In this document: positions 27,408 to 39,767 of the stretch, piece by piece | Layout: each line of letters opens with the position of its first letter | Position numbering within the stretch: the first letter of the stretch is position 1 | NCBI RefSeq assembly: GCF_902459615.1 | Contig: NZ_CABPSA010000002.1 | Location: 310,001-374,000 of the forward strand | Reading direction: 5' to 3' | Length of the DNA: 64,000 nt | Origin: Pandoraea commovens | GTDB taxonomy: Bacteria; Pseudomonadota; Gammaproteobacteria; Burkholderiales; Burkholderiaceae | Translations under genes and position numbers: made by a program | Notes under the pieces: generated by a model | Seen by the model: the letters and a program-made list of their open reading frames with translations, nothing else | Databases searched by the model: none | What the model was told of the DNA's origin: nothing

Positions 27408-27881
27408 CTAACTACCTTCCGTCTTGTCGTCGGACGCGCGGCGCTTGCGGGCAGCTTTCTCGGCTGCGTCGAAGAGCTGCGCGAACTCGGTCTGGCACAG
27501 TGTGTTCAACACTGGCGCAGCGGCCGCCGTATACGTCCCCTTGTCGAATCGCCGGGTCAGTCGCAGTACGAAGTCCCAGCCGGCCAGTGCCTCACGACGC
27601 TGACGGAACATCTCGCGAGCCTGACGTTTGATCAGATTGCGAGTGACCGCGCGCGGCGCATGCTTCTTACCGACGACAATGCCGATGCGGCCTTCATGAG
27701 GCGTGGCATCGGCAGGGGTGTCCGGCGCTTCTTCGCGCCAGCGCATATACAACACGAAGTGCGCGCTGCGACGCAGAGGGCGCAAACTAAAAACGGATGA
27801 AAACTCATCCGTTTTGAGAAGTCGCGCGGCTTTGGGAAACCCCAGTGCCGGGACTTCGCGTCTTGCGGATTTAACGCGCAA
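27408..27881 (-). CDS. rnpA: Ribonuclease P protein component
   Basis: The protein subunit of RNase P, which trims the 5' end of tRNA. The RNA-binding signature RNLIKRQAREMFRQRR is present, with FPKAARLLKTDEFSSVF near the N-terminus. I place the start at TTG 27881, giving 157 residues and a 25-base gap after rpmH; no ATG lies before the conserved region in this frame, and a GTG at 27968 would overlap rpmH by 62 bases. The exact start is uncertain. The C-terminus is basic and Ala-rich. Confidence 0.93.
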   Translation of the reverse strand: MRVKSARREVPALGFPKAARLLKTDEFSSVFSLRPLRRSAHFVLYMRWREEAPDTPADATPHEGRIGIVVGKKHAPRAVTRNLIKRQAREMFRQRREALAGWDFVLRLTRRFDKGTYTAAAAPVLNTLCQTEFAQLFDAAEKAARKRRASDDKTEGS

Positions 27882-27906
27882 ACCGCGGTACGACCGAGAA
27901 CCGCGA

Positions 27907-28041
27907 TTAGACGGCCAGGCGCTTACGGCCCTTGGCGCGACGAGCGGCGATGACCTTACGGCCGCCACGGGTCTTCATGCGAACCAGGAAGCCATGGGTG
28001 CGCTTGCGGCGCGTCACGGAAGGCTGAAAAGTACGTTTCAT
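27907..28041 (-). CDS. rpmH: 50S ribosomal protein L34
   Basis: A 44-residue basic protein, [20 protein letters not shown] onward to KGRKRLAV, identical in pattern to L34 across proteobacteria. It is the first gene of the minus-strand series divergent from dnaA. Confidence 0.98.
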   Translation of the reverse strand: MKRTFQPSVTRRKRTHGFLVRMKTRGGRKVIAARRAKGRKRLAV

Positions 28042-28857
28042 GATGCACTCACTGTGTGAAAAAATTCCCGCGCAGCAGCATCGTAAAACGCCACAAGGAC
28101 ACCGTGAAAACCTGCAAATTCAAGGACTTTCACGCGCGGCCCAGCCGTCGGGAGTTGGATAGGAATCCGGTTATCTTTCTAACGAACCCGCTATTTAATC
28201 GGCTTTTCCGTTGTGTGTCAATAGGTTAGCCATCGCCCCGATGGCATCCGCACACGATCGGTGCCGCCGTTGTCGCGGAACCGCCAGCCCGTGGGGCTGT
28301 GGCTGTGGATAATGGCGGAAATTGCCTGATGCTTCACTTTTTGCCGGTGGATAAATGGGAAATCGTGAAGATGTTCTGGCGGTCGCGGCAAATCGTCGCA
28401 ATTGCCGGTCATTTGCGCAGCCATCGCGCGAAGTCAGACGGGTTAACGCGGTACGCCCGCCCGGAGATGCGCGTGCTGTGGGCATTCCTGTGGATAACTC
28501 GCTTTGCGGACGCTTTGGCGGTAAAATCCCCCATCAATTTTTTTCCCAGCAGAGTACCGGTGACGCCGCCATGTGGATAGCGCGCCGGGTTTTGTCGTCT
28601 GCGCGCGCCGGAGCGACCGGTTGCACGCGCGAGACCAAGCCCGAGCGCCGCGCCGTGGTTCGTCGAATGCCGGACGTCTGCAATGCGCCGCTGGTCCGAC
28701 TCGATCCCGGCCGGTCATCCGTCCCCCAGCGTTGGCGGACGGATTTCCGGCTTGGTTTGGCGCGTTCTGCCCCCATATCTGATGTAACGGATAGTGGACG
28801 GCAAGAGCGCCAGACGAAGCAGTCGGATGGGCCCCGCGCCACCTGGACACACGCTGC
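28042..28857. promoter_or_regulatory. rpmH-dnaA divergent intergenic region with DnaA boxes
   Basis: About 816 bases. Two perfect DnaA boxes TGTGGATAA occur at 28304-28312 and 28489-28497 and a one-mismatch box GGTGGATAA at 28346-28354, all in the same orientation. No long AT-rich stretch or DnaA-trio follows them. They probably autoregulate dnaA and may be a secondary origin element. The first half must hold the rpmH promoter. Confidence 0.75.
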
Positions 28858-30402
28858 ATGAACGACTTCTGGCAACACTGCGCGACCCGTCTCGAACAAG
28901 AGCTCACGCCTCAGCAGTTCCGTACCTGGATCAAACCGCTGGCGCCGCTCGATTTCGACGAACAGGCGCGCACGCTCAAGATTGGTGCACCCAACCGCTT
29001 CAAGCTGGACTGGGTGAAGAGCCAATTCTCCGGGCGCATCCAGAGCATGGCGTCGGACTATTGGAATGCCCCGATCGAAGTGACGTTCGTCGTCGATCCG
29101 AAGGCCAGTTTGCGGGTGCCCTCTTCCACGACGGTGACCCCGCCGCCGACACCGAGTGCCGCGCCCGCCCCCGTGCCGACGACTGTCGCGCGCGCTAACC
29201 CGACCGCTGCCGCAGCCCACTCGGCTGTGGCAGGCGCGAATGGCAGCCATGCGGCAGATGCCGTAGCGCTCGACGGCGAACGTCCCAATCTGGAAGCGAG
29301 CGAAGCCGAAGCCGTGCGCCGCAACTGGCGCGTCACGCCGCAGGAGCCCGCACAAGTCGGCGAAGTTGAGTCGATCTACGAGCGCTCGAAGCTCAACCCG
29401 GTACTGACCTTCGACAACTTCGTGACGGGTAAGTCGAACCAGCTCGCCCGCGCGGCCGCGATTCAGGTGGCGAATAACCCGGGGACTTCGTATAACCCGC
29501 TGTTCCTGTACGGTGGTGTCGGTCTGGGTAAGACCCACTTGATCCACGCCATCGGCAACCAGTTGCTGGCCGAGAAGCAGAACCCGCGCATTCGTTACAT
29601 CCACGCCGAGCAGTACGTATCCGACGTGGTGAAGGCGTATCAGCGCAAGGCATTTGACGAATTCAAGCGCTATTACCATTCGCTCGATCTGTTGCTGATC
29701 GACGATATTCAGTTCTTCTCCGGCAAGAGTCGTACTCAGGAAGAATTCTTCTATGCGTTCGAGGCGCTGATCGCGAACCGTGCGCAGGTGATTATCACGA
29801 GCGATACGTATCCGAAGGAAATCACCGGCATCGACGACCGGCTGATTTCGCGCTTCGATTCGGGGCTGACGGTGGCCATCGAGCCGCCCGAACTCGAAAT
29901 GCGTGTGGCGATCCTGATCAAGAAGGCACAGGTCGAAGGCGTGGGATTGTCGGAGGACGTGGCGTTCTTCGTCGGTAAGCACCTGCGCTCGAATGTCCGT
30001 GAACTGGAAGGTGCGCTGCGCAAGATTCTGGCGTACTCGAAGTTCCACGGCCGCGAGATCACGATCGAGCTGACGAAGGAAGCGCTGAAGGATCTGTTGA
30101 CGGTGCAGAATCGTCAGATTTCCGTCGAGAACATTCAGAAGACGGTCGCCGATTTTTACAATATCAAGGTCGCCGACATGTATTCGAAAAAGCGGCCTGC
30201 CAATATCGCACGGCCGCGGCAGATTGCCATGTATCTGGCGAAGGAACTGACGCAGAAGAGCTTGCCGGAAATCGGCGAACTGTTCGGTGGCCGCGACCAT
30301 ACGACGGTACTGCACGCGGTACGCAAGATTGCGGAAGAACGAGGCAAGGATGCGCAGCTCAACCACGAGTTGCACGTGCTGGAGCAGACGCTCAAGGGGT
30401 AA
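28858..30402 (+). CDS. dnaA: Chromosomal replication initiator DnaA
   Basis: ATP-dependent origin-binding protein. The 514 residues show domain I (about 1-85), a long Ala/Pro-rich domain II linker (about 85-160), the AAA+ domain with [10 protein letters not shown] (Walker A, about 218-227) and LLLIDDIQF (Walker B), and domain IV with the DNA-binding signature [14 protein letters not shown] near the C-terminus. It starts the dnaA-dnaN-gyrB series; recF is not seen here. DnaA boxes precede and follow it. Confidence 0.98.
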   Translation: MNDFWQHCATRLEQELTPQQFRTWIKPLAPLDFDEQARTLKIGAPNRFKLDWVKSQFSGRIQSMASDYWNAPIEVTFVVDPKASLRVPSSTTVTPPPTPSAAPAPVPTTVARANPTAAAAHSAVAGANGSHAADAVALDGERPNLEASEAEAVRRNWRVTPQEPAQVGEVESIYERSKLNPVLTFDNFVTGKSNQLARAAAIQVANNPGTSYNPLFLYGGVGLGKTHLIHAIGNQLLAEKQNPRIRYIHAEQYVSDVVKAYQRKAFDEFKRYYHSLDLLLIDDIQFFSGKSRTQEEFFYAFEALIANRAQVIITSDTYPKEITGIDDRLISRFDSGLTVAIEPPELEMRVAILIKKAQVEGVGLSEDVAFFVGKHLRSNVRELEGALRKILAYSKFHGREITIELTKEALKDLLTVQNRQISVENIQKTVADFYNIKVADMYSKKRPANIARPRQIAMYLAKELTQKSLPEIGELFGGRDHTTVLHAVRKIAEERGKDAQLNHELHVLEQTLKG

Positions 30403-30447
30403 CAGCCAGCGAAGGCGCAGGGGGACGGGCGGGGTTGCCTGCATCCC

Positions 30448-30456
30448 TGTGGATAA
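30448..30456 (+). promoter_or_regulatory. DnaA box between dnaA and dnaN
   Basis: A perfect TGTGGATAA in the 240-bp dnaA-dnaN gap. A partial TTATCCCAT lies near 30553. This suggests DnaA control of dnaN or titration of DnaA. Confidence 0.65.
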
Positions 30457-30642
30457 GCTGGGTGCGGTTTGGGGGGAACTGGTGTTTTCGGGCACAATAG
30501 CGGATCGGCGCACAATGCGTCCCCGGCTCGTCCACAGCGTTTTCCGCCCTGTTATCCCATCTGCAAGCGATTGATTGATAAGGGAATCTTCGGGTTTTCA
30601 GCAGAAACTGGCACCCGTTAACAGTTACTACGAAGGATAAAT

Positions 30643-31749
30643 ATGCAATTGGTCAAAACTCAACGAGACAATCTGCTGCGGCCGCTGCAAATTGTGAGTG
30701 GCATCGTCGAGCGTCGCCACACGTTGCCGATTCTGGCCAATTTGCTGATTCGCAAGCACGGACAGGACATTTCCTTCCTGTCGACCGACCTTGAGTTGCA
30801 GATCACCACGACCGCTGACTGCGGTGCCGGCGCCGATGATGTGGCGACGACCGTGGCGGCGCGCAAGCTGCTCGACATCCTTCGCAACATGCCGGACGCC
30901 GAAGTGGCGCTCTCGCTGTCGGACAAGCGTCTGACGGTGCAGGCAGGCAAGAGCCGTTTCCAGTTGCAGACGCTGGCGGCTGAAGATTTCCCGACGGTGG
31001 CCGAAGCCAACGACTACGCCGCGAGCTTCGCGCTTCCGCAGCGTGCGTTCCGCCAACTGCTGGGCATGGTGCACTTCGCGATGGCGCAGCAGGACATCCG
31101 TTACTACCTGAACGGTATGTTGCTGGTGGTCGAGGGCGAGAAGATAGAAGCGGTTGCGACGGACGGTCACCGTCTGGCGTACTGTAATACGACGATTGCC
31201 GGTGAGAAGTTTGCGCGTCAGGAAGTGATCATCCCGCGCAAGACGATTCTCGAGTTGCAGCGTCTGCTCGAAGACATCGACGATCCGGTACAGATCGACG
31301 TGGCGCCGAGCCAGGTCAAGTTCCGTTTCGCGAACGTCGAGCTGGTATCGAAGCTGGTCGAGGGCAAGTTCCCCGATTTCAATCGTGTGATCCCGAAGGG
31401 TTACAACAAGAGCTTCGTGATCAGCCGTGAAGAGCTGCATCGTTCGCTGCAACGTGCGGCGATCGTCACGTCGGACAAGTTCAAGGGTGTGCGTTTCCTG
31501 GTGAGCGAAAACCAGTTGAAGATCAGCGCGAACAACACCGAAAACGAAGAAGCGCAGGAAGAAATCGAGATCGATTACACGGGCGAGTCGGTGGACATCG
31601 GCTTTAACGTGACGTATCTGCTCGACGTGTTGTCGAACCTGAAGGTCGAGCAAGTGAAGGTGAGCCTTGGCGATGCCAATTCGAGCGCACTGATCACCCT
31701 GCCGGACAACGACGAATTCAAATACGTCGTCATGCCGATGCGCATCTGA
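30643..31749 (+). CDS. dnaN: DNA polymerase III subunit beta (sliding clamp)
   Basis: The processivity clamp encircling DNA as a dimer. At 368 residues it has the normal length for three clamp domains. The opening MQLVKTQRDNLLRPLQIVSG and the C-terminal PMRI, which forms part of the partner-binding pocket, are typical. AAGGATAA precedes the ATG. It follows dnaA by 240 bases and precedes gyrB. Confidence 0.98.
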   Translation: MQLVKTQRDNLLRPLQIVSGIVERRHTLPILANLLIRKHGQDISFLSTDLELQITTTADCGAGADDVATTVAARKLLDILRNMPDAEVALSLSDKRLTVQAGKSRFQLQTLAAEDFPTVAEANDYAASFALPQRAFRQLLGMVHFAMAQQDIRYYLNGMLLVVEGEKIEAVATDGHRLAYCNTTIAGEKFARQEVIIPRKTILELQRLLEDIDDPVQIDVAPSQVKFRFANVELVSKLVEGKFPDFNRVIPKGYNKSFVISREELHRSLQRAAIVTSDKFKGVRFLVSENQLKISANNTENEEAQEEIEIDYTGESVDIGFNVTYLLDVLSNLKVEQVKVSLGDANSSALITLPDNDEFKYVVMPMRI

Positions 31750-31908
31750 GCGGATATTCCGCCATACGCGCCGTCACACATGCGCGAAGGGGCCGAGCGC
31801 CCCTTTGGCGTTTCTAGAGAATTATCCTTTTGCGGGATAAGCGGCCTTCGGAGCGCCAAAAGCGTGCGGGGGGCGGCAGGTCATGAAGCAGTAATTCGTC
31901 AGCAATGA

Positions 31909-34407
<2,499 letters not shown>

Positions 34408-34431
34408 TTGCGTGTAGATCGCTCAATAGCG

Positions 34432-34463
34432 AAAAAGAGCCCGGAGATTCTCCGGGCTCTTTT
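34432..34463. terminator. Bidirectional terminator between gyrB and CitMHS gene
   Basis: AAAAGAGCCCGGAG and CTCCGGGCTCTTTT form a long perfect stem with A/T tracts on both sides, between convergent genes. Confidence 0.92.
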
Positions 34464-34486
34464 CATTTCCACCGCCTTCACCCTGT

Positions 34487-35866
34487 TCACATCGAAATCG
34501 GAATTCTTCCAAGCGCCACGGCACAGGCGAGTAGCACGACAGAGAATCCCCAGACGGTCAGCAGTGAATAGCGGATGTGCCGTCCCATTTCGAGATTTGC
34601 TAACCCGAGGGCTAGCCATAGGGCGGGAGAGAATGGGCTGATGAAGGTGCCGACGATGTTGCCGATCGTCATCGCATAAAGGGTTGCCGAGGGTGACACA
34701 CCGAAGCTCGATACCACCTCCTGAACGATGGGCAACAAGCCGAAGTAATACGCATCCGTGCTCAACACCAACTCCATCGGCGCACCGAAGAATCCCAGCA
34801 CAAGGTGCAGATGGGGCGTCAGCGCGGTTGGCAAGACTCGCGTCAGATCGCCGGCCATCGATTTGAGCATGCCGCTACCGTCCATAATGCCCAGAAAGGC
34901 ACCGGCAGCCATGATGATCGAACTCATCACCAGCGCGTTAGGGGCATGCATCTTGATGCGCTCGATCTGGTCGCGCGCGTTTGGGAAATTGATGGAGAGC
35001 GCCACGGCGAGGCCGATCATGAAGACATAGGTTGACGGCAGCGCGCCTGTGACAAGTCCCGCCAATACCATGACGAAGATCGCACCGTTGAGCCACATCA
35101 GTCTTCGATGCCCTAACCCCTTGCACACAACAACGTCATCGACAGAGCACGGCTCACCGCTCGATTCGCCAGCCCCGGCGTCTGCCGAACGCCAGTCGTC
35201 AAATCGTTCATCGTCCCCTCCCGACAACGACACACCAAGGGCGTTTAACGCACGTGCCCGCTTTGCCTCCCTGACGCCAAGCAGCACCGCCAGCATCACC
35301 AGCAACACCGCGCCGATCGCCTGAATCGCGATCAATGGCCGCCAAAGCTCGGTTGCCTCGATGCCAGATACGACCGCAGCCCGACCGAGAGGGCCCGCCC
35401 ACGGCGTCATATTGAAAATTCCCGCACCAAGGGTGAGCAGCATGAGCATCAGGTACGGACTCATGTTCAATCGCCGATACAGCGGTAGCAGCGCCGGAAT
35501 CGTGAGAAGAAACGTCGTAGCGCCCGCGCCATCGAGATGCGCGACCATGCCGAGCAACGCCGTCCCGACCGTGACCGCGATCACGTTGCCGCGCGTCGCC
35601 ACCAACATTGCGCGCAATAGTGGGCGAAACAGGCCGGCGTCCTGCATCACGCCGAAGAAGACAATGGCGAACATGAACATCGCCGCCACCGGCATGACCT
35701 TCAGCAAACCCGAACTGAAGAACGCACCGATCTGATCGACGCCGAATCCGGCAAGGACGGCACCGATCAGAGGCACCAAGGTAAGGCCGACGATGGGATT
35801 ACTTCTACGCGTGAGCAACAACCCAACTACGACAACGATGATTGCGACACCGACTGCTGTAAGCAA
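34487..35866 (-). CDS. CitMHS-family citrate/divalent-metal:H+ symporter
   Basis: A 459-residue inner-membrane transporter of the CitMHS family, which takes up citrate complexed with Mg2+ or other divalent metals. About 11-12 helices are visible; the stretch VAHLDGAGATTFLLTIPALLPLYRRL is a family motif, and a charged loop at residues 200-250 separates two halves. The start is a TTG at 35866 with AGGAGA 6 bases before it. No two-component citrate sensor is adjacent. Confidence 0.88.
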   Translation of the reverse strand: MLTAVGVAIIVVVVGLLLTRRSNPIVGLTLVPLIGAVLAGFGVDQIGAFFSSGLLKVMPVAAMFMFAIVFFGVMQDAGLFRPLLRAMLVATRGNVIAVTVGTALLGMVAHLDGAGATTFLLTIPALLPLYRRLNMSPYLMLMLLTLGAGIFNMTPWAGPLGRAAVVSGIEATELWRPLIAIQAIGAVLLVMLAVLLGVREAKRARALNALGVSLSGGDDERFDDWRSADAGAGESSGEPCSVDDVVVCKGLGHRRLMWLNGAIFVMVLAGLVTGALPSTYVFMIGLAVALSINFPNARDQIERIKMHAPNALVMSSIIMAAGAFLGIMDGSGMLKSMAGDLTRVLPTALTPHLHLVLGFFGAPMELVLSTDAYYFGLLPIVQEVVSSFGVSPSATLYAMTIGNIVGTFISPFSPALWLALGLANLEMGRHIRYSLLTVWGFSVVLLACAVALGRIPISM

Positions 35867-36179
35867 ATCCGTCTCCTGTTATGAACGGTGTGGATGTGGA
35901 GCGGCATCAGGAAATGAGCCGTTGTTTGCATCGGATCGTGACGCGTGAGGCACCGTGTCGGAACCCTGACAGGCATTAGGCGGGAAGATGGCGGACGTTC
36001 AGCAGTCTATCGTCTGAAGCAACGGCGATTTCAGGGAATCATCCCAAATGTTGATGAATCGACGAGGTTGGGCGATTTTCCGAAGCGAGGGGATGTGGAC
36101 TGTGTCTCAAACAAAAAGCCCCTCGAATCCTGCGACCCGAGGGGCTATCACCCGTCAAACCGGCATCAAACCAAAAGCG
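35867..36179. other. Intergenic region with one terminator
   Basis: About 310 bases between the CitMHS start and the fmdB stop, both minus-strand. It contains the CitMHS promoter region and, at 36118-36145, the fmdB terminator listed separately. No gene was recognised. Confidence 0.45.
36113..36147 (-). terminator. Intrinsic terminator of the fmdA-fmdB unit
   Basis: GCCCCTCG (36118-36125) and CGAGGGGC (36138-36145) form the stem; in minus-strand sense a TTTTTG tract follows. It lies 33 bases after the fmdB stop. Confidence 0.85.
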
Positions 36180-36518
36180 CTAATGACTGATCATCCACGG
36201 CCTGCCTGCCGGACGCTTAAGCCCCTCTGACGCCGCTGCCCCAGCGAGAGCAACCTTCCCTCCCGAGCAACAGCGACACCCCGCCCGATGTCTCGGTGCG
36301 GCGCCATCCCCAGACTGACGCGGCGCATTCGCAGCGCGTTCATTCGTCGCATGCGCAGAACGGCTTGCATTCCCCATCAGCGCCAACGCTGGCGCGGTGA
36401 TCACTCTCGACCCTTCCCCTCCACACTCGGGGCAATGACACGGGTCATCCCGATCTGCAATCCGTCGCATCACCGCAAACGTCCCGCAGTCCGCACATTC
36501 GAAGTCGTATATCGGCAT
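36180..36518 (-). CDS. fmdB: FmdB-type zinc-ribbon protein
   Basis: A 112-residue protein with an N-terminal FmdB zinc ribbon, MPIYDFECADCGTFAVMRRI then CPECGGEG (two CxxC pairs in the first 40 residues). A further CRCCSGGK cluster lies near residue 80. FmdB was named as a putative regulator of formamidase; its mechanism is unknown. It starts 25 bases after the fmdA stop and shares its terminator. Confidence 0.88.
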   Translation of the reverse strand: MPIYDFECADCGTFAVMRRIADRDDPCHCPECGGEGSRVITAPALALMGNASRSAHATNERAANAPRQSGDGAAPRHRAGCRCCSGGKVALAGAAASEGLKRPAGRPWMISH

Positions 36519-36543
36519 TGCTATCTCCGTCACGTTCGACGCA

Positions 36544-37782
36544 TCAGGACTTCGCCAAATCCGGCGAACACGGCATATCGACGCCACCCTTCACGTGCTT
36601 CACCGGACCATCCGCGTTCGGGCGGATATCGAAGTCGAAGATCTGCGTGGGCAGCCAGAGCGTTGCGCAAGCATTCGGAATATCGACGACACCACTGATA
36701 TGCCCTTGCACCGGCGCGCATCCCAGAATCGAATACGCCTGCGCACCCGAGTAGCCGAACTTCTTCAGATACTCGATGGCGTTCAGACACGCCTGGCGAT
36801 AGGCGACCGTCACATCCAGATAGTGCTGGCCGCCCTTCTCATCGACGGAGATGCCTTCAAAGATCAGGTAGTCGTTGTACGTCGGCGTGATCGGACTCGG
36901 CTGGAACACCGGATTCCGAATGGCGTACTTCTCCATTCCGCCTTTAATCACGTTCACGCGCATGTGCACCCAGCCAGCCATTTCAATCGCGCCGCAGAAC
37001 GTGATCTCTCCATCGCCCTGGCTGAAGTGAAGATCGCCAACAGACAGCCCGGCGCCATCCACATACACCGGGAAGAAAATCTTCGAGCCGCGTGACAAAT
37101 CTTTGATGTCGCAGTTGCCGCCATGCTCGCGCGGCGGTACTGTCCGCGCACCGGACGCCGCCGCTTTCTCCTTCGCCGCACCCGACAATTTCCCCATGTG
37201 CGCGGTCGCGGCAAACGGCGGGTTCGCGAGCGGCGGCACCCGCTGCGGTTCCTTCGCGATCAAGCCGGTCTCACGCGCATTCCACGTCTCAAGCAACTTC
37301 GGATCCGGCAAACAACCGATCAATCCCGGGTGAATCAGCCCCGCGAAATTCACACCCGGAATGTGGCGCGAACTCGTGTACAGCCCGTGAAAGTCCCAGA
37401 TCGATTTCTGTGCGTGCGGATAGTGATCCGTCAGAAATCCGCCGCCGTTCGTCTTCGAGAAGAAGCCGTTGAATCCCCACTGACTGTCCGCCTTCGCGCC
37501 GATGTCCAGCAGATCCACCACGAGCAAGTCGCCCGGCTCCGCGCCTTTCACACCGACAGGACCGGACAAGAAATGGACGATGGAAAGATCGATGTCGCGA
37601 ACGTCGTCCGCGCTGTCATTGTTCTTGATGAAGCCGCCGGTCCAGTCGTAGGTTTCGAGAATGAAGTCGTCGCCGGGTTTGACCCAGCAGGCCATTGGAA
37701 TGTCCGGATGCCAACGGTTGTGGACTTGCTCGTTTTCGTAGGCGGATTGGTTCAGGTCGACCTTGATGAGAGTTTCTGCCAT
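36544..37782 (-). CDS. fmdA: Formamidase (acetamidase/formamidase family)
   Basis: Hydrolyses formamide to formate and ammonia. The 412 residues match FmdA from start (MAETLIKVDLNQSAYENEQV) to end, including NRWHPDIPMACWVKPGDDFILETYDWTGG and GDLHFSQGDGE. AGGAG lies before the ATG at 37782; an upstream start would add 12 unrelated residues. It is divergent from glutamate dehydrogenase, so released ammonia could be assimilated at once. Confidence 0.95.
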   Translation of the reverse strand: MAETLIKVDLNQSAYENEQVHNRWHPDIPMACWVKPGDDFILETYDWTGGFIKNNDSADDVRDIDLSIVHFLSGPVGVKGAEPGDLLVVDLLDIGAKADSQWGFNGFFSKTNGGGFLTDHYPHAQKSIWDFHGLYTSSRHIPGVNFAGLIHPGLIGCLPDPKLLETWNARETGLIAKEPQRVPPLANPPFAATAHMGKLSGAAKEKAAASGARTVPPREHGGNCDIKDLSRGSKIFFPVYVDGAGLSVGDLHFSQGDGEITFCGAIEMAGWVHMRVNVIKGGMEKYAIRNPVFQPSPITPTYNDYLIFEGISVDEKGGQHYLDVTVAYRQACLNAIEYLKKFGYSGAQAYSILGCAPVQGHISGVVDIPNACATLWLPTQIFDFDIRPNADGPVKHVKGGVDMPCSPDLAKS

Positions 37783-38111
37783 TGCGCTCGCTCCTGGTAA
37801 TGGGCCAGTGGGGGACACCAGCGATCAAACAGACGCCTGATGGCGTCGGATTCACACAGAGAGGTATTCGAGAACTGCGGACATCAACAACACAGCCAAA
37901 GACTGATGCGAAGAACGGACGTGAAAAATCGATGTATGGAGATAAATAGGTAAATTGCCATCGGGCAGCACAATTACTTTGCACTACGTCGAATAACAGC
38001 ACAAACCACCGTATTTCCCCTGATATTTTTGTTTTCCGATCATATCGCGATCCTAATTGGTGCAAAATACTTTCTCTGCACAAGAATAAGCACCATCGAT
38101 GGGCATCCGAG
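37783..38111. promoter_or_regulatory. fmdA-gdhA divergent promoter region
   Basis: About 330 bases serving two nitrogen genes. GTGCA-N12-TGCAC (around 38059-38080) is an inverted pair that could be a nitrogen-regulator site, but it is not a good NtrC consensus. No clear sigma-54 promoter was found on either strand. Confidence 0.4.
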
Positions 38112-39455
38112 ATGAAATATCAATCACTTGACGATTTTCTGCGCTCCACCGCCGAGCGCAACCCCGGCCAACCGGAATTCCTGCAAGCTGTCACAGAGGT
38201 GATGGAAAGCCTCTGGCCATTCATATCGCAACATCCCAAATACGCCGAGCATGGTCTGCTGGACCGTCTGGTCGAGCCGGAGCGCGCCGTCATGTTCCGT
38301 GTCTCGTGGGTTGACGATCATGGCGACGTGCAGGTCAATCGCGGGTATCGCATTCAGCACAGCTCCGCCATCGGTCCGTACAAAGGTGGCCTGCGGTTCC
38401 ATCCGTCCGTCAATCTCTCGATCCTGAAATTCCTGGCCTTCGAGCAGACTTTCAAGAACGCGCTCACCACGCTGCCGATGGGCGGCGGTAAAGGCGGCTC
38501 CGACTTCGATCCGAAGGGCAAGAGCCCCGGCGAAGTCATGCGCTTCTGTCAGGCGTTCGTCACCGAACTCTTCCGTCATGTCGGCAGCGATACCGATGTG
38601 CCTGCGGGCGACATCGGCGTCGGTGGTCGCGAAGTCGGCTTCATGGCGGGCATGATGAAGAAGCTTTCGAACCGCGCCGATTGCGTCTTCACCGGGAAAG
38701 GGTTGTCCTTCGGTGGCTCGCTGATTCGTCCTGAAGCTACCGGCTACGGCACCGTGTATTTCGCAGAAGAAATGCTCAAGCAGACGGGCCGCAGCTTCGA
38801 AGGCTTGCGCGTGAGCGTCTCCGGCTCGGGCAACGTCGCGCAGTACGCCGTGGAGAAGGCGATGGCCCTTGGCGCGAAGGTCGTCACCGTGTCGGATTCG
38901 AGTGGCACGGTCGTGGATGAAGACGGCTTCACCAGTGAAAAACTCGCTGAGCTGATGGATGTGAAGAACCATCACTACGGACGCGTGAGCGACTACGCTA
39001 AACGCACCGGGAGCAAGTTCCTGGCGGGCGAGCGCCCGTGGCACATTCCGGTCGACGTTGCGCTGCCCTGCGCCACGCAGAACGAACTCAACGCTGACGA
39101 TGCCGAAACGCTCATCGGAAACGGTGTGATCTGCGTCGCGGAAGGCGCCAACATGCCGTCGACGAACGAAGCGGCGAAGCGCTTCGAGAGCAAGGGGATT
39201 CTGTACGCACCGGGAAAGGCCAGCAATGCCGGTGGTGTCGCGACGTCAGGGCTTGAGATGAGCCAGAACGCCATGCGCATCTCGTGGCCGCGCGAGGAAG
39301 TCGATGCGCGTTTGCACGACATCATGCGAAGCATCCACGAAGTCTGTCTGCACCATGGCCGTCGTGCGGATGGCTCGGTGAGCTACGTCAACGGGGCCAA
39401 CGTCGCCGGCTTCGTGAAGGTCGCCGATGCCATGTTGGCGCAAGGCGTGATCTGA
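38112..39455 (+). CDS. gdhA: NADP-specific glutamate dehydrogenase
   Basis: Assimilates ammonia into glutamate from 2-oxoglutarate in the cytoplasm. The 447 residues match the hexameric NADP-dependent class, with LPMGGGKGGSDFDPKGKSP (catalytic lysine region, about 122-140) and the Rossmann segment VSGSGNVAQYAVEKA (about 236-250). It lies divergent to formamidase and has its own downstream terminator. Confidence 0.97.
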   Translation: MKYQSLDDFLRSTAERNPGQPEFLQAVTEVMESLWPFISQHPKYAEHGLLDRLVEPERAVMFRVSWVDDHGDVQVNRGYRIQHSSAIGPYKGGLRFHPSVNLSILKFLAFEQTFKNALTTLPMGGGKGGSDFDPKGKSPGEVMRFCQAFVTELFRHVGSDTDVPAGDIGVGGREVGFMAGMMKKLSNRADCVFTGKGLSFGGSLIRPEATGYGTVYFAEEMLKQTGRSFEGLRVSVSGSGNVAQYAVEKAMALGAKVVTVSDSSGTVVDEDGFTSEKLAELMDVKNHHYGRVSDYAKRTGSKFLAGERPWHIPVDVALPCATQNELNADDAETLIGNGVICVAEGANMPSTNEAAKRFESKGILYAPGKASNAGGVATSGLEMSQNAMRISWPREEVDARLHDIMRSIHEVCLHHGRRADGSVSYVNGANVAGFVKVADAMLAQGVI

Positions 39456-39767
39456 TCGGGACGTTCGTATCGCAACACAAAAGCGCTGTCGTAAAAGGCA
39501 GCGCTTTTTCATTTGCGGAAGATGTGGCGTAACATACGCGACATCCCTTCCTTTCGGCCGGAGTCCATCAGAATGAACAAGTAATGCCGGATGTGCTTTT
39601 GCATCACGTCCTCTCGCTGCCTGTCACGCGAGCGCATTGCTTTTAGTTTTGATGATCGAGTTTCGGCCGAAGACTGACGCCCTCATTGTCAGTCCTGTCG
39701 CCTTCGCGCATCGTCTGCGTTTCGCGCTTTCAACGGCAGTTTTCCGTCCTTTCAACTGGAAGACACC
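39456..39767. other. Intergenic region after gdhA
   Basis: About 310 bases. The gdhA terminator occupies 39479-39509; the rest holds the promoter of the next gene and nothing else I could recognise. Confidence 0.45.
39479..39509 (+). terminator. Intrinsic terminator of gdhA
   Basis: AAAAGCGCTG and CAGCGCTTTTT form the arms around a TCGTAAAAGG loop, 24 bases after the stop. Confidence 0.9.

Noticed and set aside
28042-28857. rpmH-dnaA spacer as the main replication origin
   Set aside because: It has two perfect DnaA boxes but no DnaA-trio or long AT-rich stretch; the block at 5.7-6.0 kb is a better match. Not fully excluded.
28534-30513. A 659-codon open frame antisense to dnaA
   Set aside because: A shadow of dnaA with Arg/Leu/Gln-rich low-information sequence and no recognisable motif.
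36048-36230. Short plus-strand frame beyond fmdB
   Set aside because: It runs through the fmdB terminator hairpin and has no ribosome site.
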